DNA of 64,000 nt from Acridotheres tristis (Eukaryota; Chordata; Aves; Passeriformes; Sturnidae): contig CM072891.1 in NCBI GenBank assembly GCA_037013685.1, positions 19,816,501-19,880,500 of the forward strand, in the 5' to 3' direction. Positions 23,261 to 32,177 of this stretch are shown in pieces. The position numbers were made by a program, and so were the translations under genes. The notes beneath the pieces are model-generated. The model saw nothing but the letters and a program-made list of their open reading frames with translations. It was not told where the DNA came from and made no database searches. The first letter of the stretch is position 1, and each line of letters starts with the position of its first letter.

Positions 23261-26200
23261 CTGGAAGCACAGCAAGACAGTTGGGAGTGTGTGGGAAATA
23301 AGAAAACACTTACTCTGCCTGTAAAAACTATTTGTTCCTCTTCCAGGCTTTCTCGGGGTTCTGCAGAGCACACAATGCCTGTGGGCTGTAGGACCGGGCA
23401 ATGCAGTCCCTGGGAGTAAGGTGAGCCTTGTGGTGCTCATCCTAATCCCAAAGTGACGAGCAAGCAGTGCCTCTAGGTCTGAGTCCTGCAGGGACTTGGA
23501 CAGCAAGAGGTCACAGCCTACAAAAGGTGGTGTTGGGATTAGCCACAATCCTAGATATTTAGGGCTTACTTATAGGAGAGAACAGATCCATTTCCAGTGA
23601 GACTCCAGGGACTGAGTAGTGGATGCATAGGGAATCTGTAAGGATTTCTGCTTTTTTGACTGCTCATGCCAAAGCCCAGCTGGAGAGACGGGCAGAGCCT
23701 GGGAGTGCCCATGGAAGTGGGGTGACATGCTCACCTCTCCTATGGGGATGGCCTCCATTGCCCGCTCGTACTGCACTGCCCCCTCCAGGCCCTGCTCCTG
23801 GAAGATCTGGTCTGTCTCGTTGGAGAAGAGCACGGCATCCCCGTCAAACACCACACGGAGTGGAGTGCTGGGGGCCTGCACCTCTTGCTGGAAGACGAGC
23901 GCTGCTGAGACCCCTGTGGGACAGAGCAAGGTGGGGTCAGGAGGGACACCCTTCCCAGGAGCAGCTCATGCATGGCCAGCAGCTCCCCATGCATCTGCTG
24001 CAGCCCTGTCCCACATCACCATGCCAGGGCCTCCAAGTCAGGGAGCTTCCTGGGGGAGTCATTCCAGCCTTTCCATGGCTGTGTCATCCCCTGAGAAAGT
24101 GCTGCTGATCAGAAACCGAGGTCTGGGGAGATACTGAGGTGTGGTAAGACATGGTGGGTGGTTGTCAAGGCATGAGCAGCCTTCCTCCTGGTGCTTGCTC
24201 ACCCTGCCAAGCCTCAATCTTTAATGCCCAGATTTAGCACTCTGGTGTGAATAATATGGGCTGGCATCTCCATTGATTGCGGTAATTGGCTTAATTACAG
24301 TCTTTTCCTACAGGCTGCTCCCTGCCCACCCTCATATGTGGACCCAGGCTCTCAGATGGGAGACACTTGTCAGGACAGTGATTAGGGCAATGATTCTCTC
24401 AAGGAGGTTCCAGGAATGTGCAGTGTAGTGAAGGAAAGTCCAGGCTGCAGATGGCTTGCTCCTGACCTTGAAGGACAGTGGCCAGCTGATGTGCTCATAT
24501 CCAAGCGAATTAGTAAGAAGGTGATTAACCCCATTAGAGGAGTTGGGTAGACTGCACTCCCTCCGAATGAGGTCAGGCACGTGCTTACATCTATCAGTGA
24601 GCACACAGTAATTCTGCATGTACCAAGACAGCAAATTTCTGTGGCATCCACACAAAGTCCTGGGAATCACTGATAAACTCTCATTGATGAATGGAATTGC
24701 ATCTTTGGTTAGAAAGGCTTAAATGTCAGGCAGGGAATGACCAGCCCATGGTAGAGCTGTGTCCAGAATGATGCATAATGCACTCAGTGACTTGTGAGGG
24801 CATCTGAGCAAGCCTGGTGTGTTTGCAGGCTACTGGTAAGGACAGAAGAAGAGACTGAACTGTTCAGGACTGTACTGGTAATCAATGTGCCATCCACCCC
24901 TTGTCCCTGTGAAATCAGAGGCTCTGGTGTTGTCCCTTGGTACTGAGCTGCTTGGAAGAAGTGTGGTGGGTTTGGGGACGTGGGATGGAGGGGAGAACAC
25001 ACCTCTCCGGAGGGCATTGCAGACATCTGTCCTGTCAGCTGAGAGGAACAGCTTGACACCATGGGACTTCAGGTACTGTGTGGAGTCCTCGTCACTGACG
25101 AAGCAGAACTTGGAGATCTCCAGGCCTTCAGGACAAGGGATGGGAGTGAAGTCTTACGGAGCAACATCCTCCTTACAGCCCCTCACTCCCTCCCTGGGTC
25201 TCGGTGGGCTTTGCTGCAAGAGCTCAGGGCAATGAATTTCCCAGTGGTGTGTGGGAAACCTGCCTGTGTTCTTACTGCATCTTCTTAACCTGTTGTTGCT
25301 CCTATAAAACTGCAGAGTGCACTTAATATTCCTTCCATCCCTCCCTTAAATGAGCATTCCTCCTGACAGCACTCTGGGATTTAAGGTGGTTTTTTTAAAC
25401 AACTTTTTTTATTTTCAGTACCTGCCTGAACATGCCGGAGCTGTGCAAAATGCTGCCACACTTCCTGGTGTGAAAGATACGGCTGCTGAAGGGAGCTGGG
25501 CTCCAAAAGAACCCTTTTCCCCCTTTCCCTTGTATCCCCTGGCTCTCTGTTTGCCACTGATGGCCCATTGTGGTGCCTGATCTGCTCTGCAGCCTCTCAG
25601 GGGAATCAGGCATGGCCAGGGATGGGTCCCCCTTACCATAGTGCTTGGCGCTGTTGATGATGCGCACGCCGCTCTCTGGGCTGTTGTTGGAGAGCACCAG
25701 GATGTCAAAGAGGTCCCTCTCTGCTGGGTTGCTCTCCAGGATCTTCTTGTTAACATACTGCACTGCCTGTGTGGAGATTTTTTTTTTAAAGAGGCATGAC
25801 TGCAGTACCTTTGCAGGGGCTCTTTTGCAGTTAAGGTTAGTGGTTTGTACTGCATCTGTCAGCTATGGCAAGGCTGGCATGTTATGGAGAGCCAGACAGA
25901 GCAACCATCCTGGAAAAGCTGGGGGAGAGAGATGGACTGGTCAGGAGCACAGGTCTCAATGCCCTGCAATGAGGCCAAGAAATCAGGACAGGCAAAACTA
26001 CATCCCGTGATGGGAGCTGAGACTTAAAGCAGGGAAAGCTGAGCTTTCACCTCATCCTGCAAGTGTGTGCATGTGGCCCTAGCCAGCTGTGGGGCTCACC
26101 TGGATGAAGGCAAAGGCTGTACCAGGTGGCAGGGGCTTGTCCTGGTTGGCCTGCTGGTGCCTTGTGTACTCCTCCTTGCCCTTCTCCAGGTAGAGCTTGT

Positions 26201-28294
26201 GCTCCTCCTCCAGGTTGAAGATGGCTCTGGTGGTCACAGCAATGACCAACGCCCTGCTGGGGTCTTTCTGCAGGACAGGGAGGAAAGAGGAGTCAGGGGA
26301 CAGCAGAGAAGGAGCTTGTGGAGGTGGGGTGAGCAGGGGACACCAACCAGAGTGGTGGGGTTGGGTGTTAGAGGTATCACCCCTGTGTCATGGTTCCTGA
26401 TGCCAGAGGTACCACACCCAGTCTTCATCTTCAGGCCACCAAGGATGGGGCTGGCAGTTGTGAAACCCTAACCTATCTGATAAGTGCCACATACTACAAG
26501 GACAGCTCACACAGAGGGGATTGCTTCATGATATTGTTGTTTGTGGGCACAGCACAGCTACAGTCATCTGTTTGTGCTGGGCTTCTCTGCACATACCGGT
26601 GGTATTACCCTTCATTTGTGACTGTCCTGGACAGTTGAATTAAAGTCTCAGTGAATGTAGAGAAGCTTCTGCTTTCTCGCTGGCTGCTCCAAACTTTAAG
26701 TGTGAGCAAATGTACCTGCTCACTCCATGCAACTGGAAATCACATGGACTTCACTGGGACCAGGTGCCCAGCTGCCCTGGGACAGCCACTTCTGCTGAAA
26801 CCCAGGCACGAGCAATTCAGGCCACCACAGTTCTATGCTGTGGTGTGTTCTCTTCTGTGGTGGCATTTCAAAACTTGGTTTGGAAATACAGGATGTGTGT
26901 TTTGTAATGAACAGCCTTTTACCTGTTTTACATTGGTGTTTATGACTGTGCTTTCTGGCTCTGCCATCTTCAACTCTCAGCCCTTAAGAGAAAATACAAA
27001 ATTAAACTGACAGATTATAATATAGTCAATCTACAGTCAATCTAGAGAGGGGGAAGAGTGGAAAGGAGATAGGAAACATCCTACATACCAAATACAGCAG
27101 CCCAAATGAACCTGTTCCTGCTGACAGGAGCTTTGCTCTGAGAAAAACTGTTCTAATAGCTCCAATTAAATGTGATGTGCTTTTCAAACACAGATCACTG
27201 CTTTATTTTCACCTTTGTTTTTCTCAGAGTATTTTTATCTGTGTGGAACTGCTGAAAGCTGTTGTAGAGCTCTTTTCCAAGCAAAATAAGGCTGTCTTTA
27301 AAAGCCAAAATAGGTTAGATCTTATAGGCAGGTTTCTAGTTCACATCCTTGTTGCCTTTTTTTCCACTTTTGCTTGAATAGTGAATTTGTAGCTACAAAC
27401 GAAGTTCACTGCATCAGCAGCTCATCTGCAGCTGTAAAAGGCCATAGTAAGTAGAAGGGTGTGGTGAGGGCTTGGATAAAGGCTGAGACCCCTACGATGG
27501 GGTTGGTCTGCCCCTCCACAGCCTGTGAGCCAGTCAAGCCCTACCTGATTACTGTACTGGGGGGCTGTGCAAGCAAAGAGCAAAGCCAACATGCAGTGTA
27601 AAGGACAAGTCAGGGTCTGCACAGAGACCTGTCTTTTGCCACAGTTTTATTTAATCAATGTTTATTGTTTAGGAACTGCAAAATGTTGCCTGGGTCAGTA
27701 GACAACACCCCAGCCGTGAGAGCCACAGCCTTGCCATGGGGGGCTCAGTGCCTGACTGCCCCAGGTGCAGAAAGTCCTGCAGCTGGGCTACTCTCCCAGC
27801 AGCCAGGGCTGCCTGGAAAGCCAGAAGATGCTGAGCATCCCTTTGTTTCCTCCACCCCATGTCCCGTACTGGGAAGGGGTCTCCTCCCAGAGACGGTGGC
27901 AAACACCAGCGCAGCTGCGCAGGCACAAACTTTTGCTCTGACACAATCTCAGCCAAGTATTCTCTGAAAGTCAAAATTAAACGCAAGGAAGCAACGGAGC
28001 TGAGCAGCCCTACCTGGTGGGAGAACCCACCTCTAATTTCTGCTTCACTGTTTCAAGCACTGCAAGCCAAGCCCGACTTCTCCTTTCCGGCTCCCTGCCC
28101 CAGTAACCCGCAGCGCTGTTCGCACACGGATCTGCACAGGCTGCGAGAGCTCAGGAAAACATTCCGGGCGGGTGCTGCTGGTCCCTACGGCTGCCTAGCA
28201 GGGAGCAGATGTTCCCTTTGCACACAGACAGCTAGAGAGAAAAGCCCAAACTCACCCCGAGTGCTCCCCGGCACAGCCCGTCCAGCGGCAGCAT
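22958..28294 (-). CDS. Cytosolic 5'-nucleotidase I-like (cN-I), complete
   Basis: Member of the NT5C1 family, which hydrolyses AMP (and some dNMPs) to nucleoside and phosphate in the cytosol. Six coding exons on the minus strand are 28294-28256, 26267-26100, 25766-25637, 25125-25003, 23913-23735 and 23260-22958, all GT-AG, 313 residues. The conserved N-terminal block is IAVTTRAIFNLEEEHKLY, then VLSNNSPESGVRI, CFVSDEDSTQYLK and SADRTDVCNALRRG. HAD-type motif I FDGDAVLFS has Asp177/Asp179, motif II TYLVTARS has Thr243/Arg245, and motif III has Lys276 and HIFFDD (Asp290/291). The C-terminus ends soon after GAQ, without the longer tail of human NT5C1A. Exons 2-6 are secure. The 13-residue exon 1 is inferred from phase, a good donor and the promoter. 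NT5C1A and NT5C1B are on other chromosomes in human, so this is probably a third paralogue and I assign no symbol. Confidence 0.92.
23735..23913 (-). CDS. NT5C1-like coding exon 5 (nucleophile motif)
   Basis: 179 bp encode VSAALVFQQEV, then VVFDGDAVLFSNETDQIF with the DxD nucleophile/acid-base pair of HAD phosphatases, ending AIPIGE in phase 0 at GAG|GTGAGC. Confidence 0.95.
23914..25002 (-). other. NT5C1-like intron 4
   Basis: 1.1 kb intron. It contains an AT-rich patch with TAATTGGCTTAATTA at 24282-24296 but no recognisable exon or repeat. Confidence 0.65.
25003..25125 (-). CDS. NT5C1-like coding exon 4
   Basis: 123 bp complete a Gly codon, then encode LEISKFCFVSDEDSTQYLK and LFLSADRTDVCNALRR, ending in phase 1 at AGAG|GTGTGT. 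The exon has no internal Met and was recovered by phase matching with its neighbours. Confidence 0.94.
25637..25766 (-). CDS. NT5C1-like coding exon 3
   Basis: 130 bp encode AVQYVNKKILESNPAE, FDILVLSNN and SGVRIINSAKHY, ending in phase 1 at TATG|GTAAGG. These are signature blocks of the family. Confidence 0.95.
26100..26267 (-). CDS. NT5C1-like coding exon 2
   Basis: 168 bp, phase 0 to phase 0, 56 residues. It begins KDPSRALVIAVTTRAIFNL and ends PLPPGTAFAFIQ, matching the conserved N-terminal domain of cN-I enzymes. Acceptor CTGCAG, donor CAG|GTGAGC. Confidence 0.94.
26268..28255 (-). other. NT5C1-like intron 1
   Basis: 2 kb between the inferred first exon and exon 2. No coding similarity seen. 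An alternative first exon could be hidden here but none with a convincing donor and family-like sequence was recognised. Confidence 0.6.
28256..28294 (-). CDS. NT5C1-like coding exon 1 (inferred)
   Basis: 39 bp, ATG to donor GGG|GTGAGT, encode MLPLDGLCRGALG in phase 0, matching the phase-0 acceptor of exon 2. The ATG has G at -3. A TATA box lies only 26-31 bp upstream, which leaves almost no 5' UTR, so the real transcript start or first exon could differ. Confidence 0.6.
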
Positions 28295-28460
28295 CCCAAC
28301 CCTGTCCGAGGCGCTGCTGTTTATATTTCCCCCTGCCCGCGCTGCAGGAAGCAGCAGGAGCCGGGATGGGCGCAGCTCCGCTCCCCGGAGTGCTGGGATT
28401 TGTAGGCAGCCAGCTGTTTGGCACTGTGCCCTGGCCAGCCTGCATTTCCCAGCTGGCATT
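28295..28460 (-). promoter_or_regulatory. NT5C1-like promoter: TATA box and TCCCAG motifs
   Basis: The minus strand has TATAAA at 28325-28320 inside a GC-rich block. Upstream are CTACAAATCCCAGCA (28405-28391, minus strand) and CTGCATTTCCCAGC (28440-28453, plus strand), both close to the ACTACAnnTCCCAGCA promoter element associated with ZNF143-type CpG promoters. The two copies face opposite ways, ~35 bp apart. Confidence 0.6.
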
Positions 28461-29108
28461 GCACAGGATCGTGGTCACCTGGCTTCGGACACAGCTGCGG
28501 TCACCCTGGGGAGGGGACTCGGCGCTGCTCCTGCTCCTCGGCGCTTCGGCTTACTGCCTGATCGCTGTCCACAAGCCGTGATGTCTTATTTCTGCAGCTG
28601 GAGTGTTTACAGTGTGCCTCTAGTCCTCTCATTTCCCAGCCCCTGAATGGTTGTATTTTTGACCAAAAAAATAGAGGTACCTGGTCCAGAGTGACTCGCA
28701 GCCTATGCAGGGATGCGGGGAGCAAAGGCAGGTGCAGAGCGTTTGCAATTTTACTGTAATGGTTTTGGATCTCTTTTCCCTTATTTTCTGAAAGCCATGC
28801 TGTGCTGAGCAGGGTTGATTTTGGGGCTAGGATTTTACTTTTCTAGGTAGACTGCGTGGCACCCAGCCCTGTGGGGCTCATAGTGCCGAGATAGTTCAAA
28901 CACTCCCTTTCTGTCCAAGAGTGTGACTGTCAGGGATGTGGGGGGAGAGGATGAGGGAAGGAGGGCTGACACAAGAACACCCTGCAGCTTTTTCCTTGCC
29001 CTGCTGCTGGAACAAGGTCTATTGCTGCAGCCTGCCAGCAGGATCACCAAATCTCCTACCAAAATGTGGGAACCCACCAGGGTCCTGTGCAGTTTGGTCT
29101 CACTGAGA
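28461..29108. other. Intergenic, no gene recognised
   Basis: GC-rich near the promoter, then ordinary sequence. The plus-strand open frame crossing 27859-28581 is considered non-coding (see rejected items). Confidence 0.55.
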
Positions 29109-29333
29109 TCATAGAATCATAGAATGATTTTGGTTGGAAGGGTCCTAAAGATCATCTAGTTCCAGTCCCTTCCACCATGGGCAGGGATGCCACGCAGCAG
29201 ATCAGCTTGCTCAGGGCCCCATCCAACCTGGCCTTCAACTCTTCCAGGAATGAGGCCACAACTTCTCTGGGCAACGTGTTCCAGTGCCTCATTACCCTCT
29301 GAGTAAAGAATTTCTTCCTAAGATCTGAATCTC
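29109..29333 (-). mobile_element. CR1 LINE 3' fragment
   Basis: About 225 bp. The plus strand begins TCATAGAATCATAGAATGA then TTTTGGTTGGAAGGGTCC, the reversed CR1 3' end, and includes the CAACTTCTCTGGGCAACGTG and GTTCCAGTGCCTCATTACCC blocks common to CR1 tails. Only the 3' UTR and last codons are present. Confidence 0.95.
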
Positions 29334-32057
29334 TTTTCTTTTAGCTATTGAAAAGGCTACTTTTATATGCTCAGCTTTTAGTGTGCATATGCAGACCCTC
29401 CTCTCCCTGGAGGATTTTAATATTCCCTATTCCCCCATCCCCATAATGCATTTCTCTTGTGCATTGCTTTGGCCTTCCAGTTTAGAGCAAAAAGTTCCCC
29501 CAGAGGTTTGCTGCAGCATCATTCCTGCAGCATCATTCCTGCATCTCCTGCTCCTGGAGATGGCGCTTCTCTGAGCAGCAGAAGTGCAAGGCCCCTTGTG
29601 AGTGTGGCTGTTTTTTGGGTGGCTGAGGGGCAGCCCCAGCCCCTCTCCTGTGACTAGGCACCCGCTATGGCAATGCCTTGGTGGCCATATGAAAATCTGG
29701 AAGGACTGATGAGTCAGGGTGGTGGGGCAGAGCTGGGACAGGTCTGGTTTCTGGGGCATCTCCTCCCATCACTACATCAGCCATTAGACACTGGCAGTTT
29801 TGCAGTATTTCTCCCTGCTTCTGACACTGCCCCAAATCTACGTAGCACTAAGGCAAGTTTAGGGCAGACTTTGCTGAATTGGCAGCAAGGGAAGACGATT
29901 ATGAGCATAAATTTAATGCAATGGAACCCTGTGAAATTGCTACTGGCTGTGTGCCTGGTGCTTCTGTTGGCACTGGAGGATGAAACCACCCAAGCAGTAT
30001 CCCCTCGTCCTGTCTGTCCTCCCTGCTGTGTTGCAGCAGTGCATTCCTGCTCATCCTCACACACGTTTAGCAGGCCCTCACACAGTGCATGCCCTGTGGG
30101 CCAAGGAGCTGGGCTTCCCAACTGCAGAGCTCACCAGGGATGGATGCAGTCAAGCACCCATCCCCTTGGAAGTGTCCATTCCCTTGTGCTCAGTGCCTGC
30201 AGCCACACAGTCCAGCCCGGCATTGTTGCAGGGATAACTTGGAGAAGTGAATTTCCCAGTGCATGGAGCAATGCCCTCCAGCTTCTTGCAGGCAGGAGGG
30301 CAGGTTTTGCTTCCTGGTCCAGCAGGGAGTTCCCTGCTGGCTTTTCGCCTGCGTGAACACTGCTTGGGTCAGCGGCGAGGTGGGGCTGGCGGAGCTGCTG
30401 GGGCCACCCGGTTCCTGAGCTGGCAAAGCAGACTTTCCTGTTTCAGCTGTGCACTGCAGCCACCATCCCTTCTGCACCCTCGGCTGCAGTGAGGTGGGGT
30501 CTCATCTCAGCCCACAGCATGGCCCTGCTACATGTGGTGGCTTGACTGGAGTCTGTGCAGCAGGGAGAGGAGACTGACGCTGGGAAGGATACTTGTCGGT
30601 AAGTCTGGATTTGGGAACCCAGTCAGCACAGGGTGGGAACGAGAGTCAGGGTTCCCCCAGCCCCTTTTCAAGGAACATGGATGCTCGATGCTCCTAGCAG
30701 ACTGCCCACTGAGACTCTGTCTCCTGTGGCAGACCTCAGCAGGGCTGTCTCCATTGTTCCCAAAGTGGTGGCTCAGTTCATTCTTCAGGGTTGGGATAAA
30801 GGTTTTCTTTTAAACCAAGGTCAGTGTTAGACTAATGTGACACAGCCTGTGGCAGGCAAAAAGTACTGGCACTCCTGATTCTGTGCTGGGTGGGTGCCTG
30901 CTCACCTGCGCTGTCCTGTCCACCCTTCACTCCAAAGCTGCTGCCTGGCACCTCTAAAATACCCGAGCAATGCTTCGGGTGCCCAATGACACAGAAATCC
31001 CAGGTGGCCCTGGACAAGTCATTTAACCTGCACCTTGTCCCAGCAATGATGCTGCAGGGATGACAGCAATTCCCATGTCTCTCCAGCCCTATGCCAACAT
31101 GCAGCAAAGCACACTGCTGGAAAAAGAAAGGATTCTTGCTGGCTCAATGAAGGGAAGTGCAGATGTGGCTTCCTCCTCTGCAGCAAGATCCCCGTGCAAG
31201 GAGTACCTTGGCAGAGCAAGGTGGAGTTGGCTGCTTGAGCAGGGACCCACCAGAAGGCAGGGCAGGAATCTGGGGCAGCAACAGGCACATCCCTGCCAGC
31301 CTGGGCAGCGGGGCTGGTGCCACCCGTGCCGTGGTGGCTGCAGGCCGGCTCACCGCACAGCACGGCCCCGGGGACACCTGTCCTGGTGACGCGGAAGGAA
31401 TTTGGCTATGAGGAAGCGTTCGTGCTAGAATAAGAACTTTGCCATGGGGAAAGCAATGCTGTAAAACCATCCTGCTTTGAATTTGAAGCCTTCCCTCAGG
31501 CTGTGTCAGCATTGCCACGTGCACAGGCCGAGCTCATGGTGTGGCCCCAGCCTGGTGGCAGCACTGCCACCAGCAGCGAGGGCACCAGACCTGTGCCAAC
31601 ATTACCACTCCTCAGCCCTGCGACAAGAGGGGAAATAGCCAGAAAGGGGTGGTAGCTGATGATGGGCCATTCCTGGAGCTGAGCAAACCCTTCAGCTCCC
31701 TCTGTCTGGCCAGGGAGGAGTCAGCACAAAACAGCTCTTGGTTTTTGTCCCCTATAGCCAAGTGATTCCTCTTCTCAAAACGCCCTGGACCCCCCAGTCT
31801 CTCCCTTTCAGCAGGCAGACTTGCAAGGATATGAAGGAGAGGCTGTATGGGAGGGGCTGGCTGGCACAGAGCCCTCCCTGCCAGTGCTCCCTCCCGCTCC
31901 ATTTCACATCTCATTGTCAATGTGGCCAAGCTCTAATCACTTACCCTGAGCTCTGTATTTTAATTGTGTTTGCTCTCATTAGAGCCCTGGGCTACAGGCA
32001 GCACACGTGCTACCGGAGAGGAAATCCCCACCCTGTTAATTTTGCCTCTGTTCCCAG
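29334..32057. other. Upstream region of SYT8
   Basis: 2.7 kb without recognisable coding exon. Because SYT8's start exon is preceded by a splice acceptor, a non-coding first exon and promoter of SYT8 are probably somewhere here, but I could not place them. A 15-bp direct duplication (GCAGCATCATTCCT twice) occurs near 29514-29543. Confidence 0.55.
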
Positions 32058-32177
32058 GTCACCCCAGATTAGCCATGGCAGTGGCAGGCAGGAAGGGCAC
32101 TACGGCCTCCCCACACACCAGCATCACCACCACGGCTTGGCCAGGCTCCCTGGACAGCTGGCTTAGCTGGATTCCAT
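32058..32177 (+). CDS. SYT8: SYT8 start exon (5' UTR end plus residues 1-34)
   Basis: Acceptor TTCCCAG at 32051-32057, 17 bp of leader, then ATG at 32075 with G at -3 and G at +4. It encodes a Thr/Ser-rich luminal N-terminus ([16 protein letters not shown]...) and ends in phase 1 at CCAT|GTGAGT. The N-terminus is not conserved in the family, so the start rests on splicing and Kozak context. Confidence 0.75.

Noticed and set aside
27859..28581. 240-codon plus-strand open frame, the longest in the window
   Set aside because: It runs antisense across the GC-rich promoter and first exon of the NT5C1-like gene, has low-complexity Pro/Ala/Arg composition, no recognisable domain and no splice-linked partner. 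Best explained by GC bias.
28461..32057. An IFITM10-type gene between CTSD and SYT8
   Set aside because: I looked for the conserved IFITM intramembrane segment and saw nothing like it. In human the gene is on the other side of CTSD.
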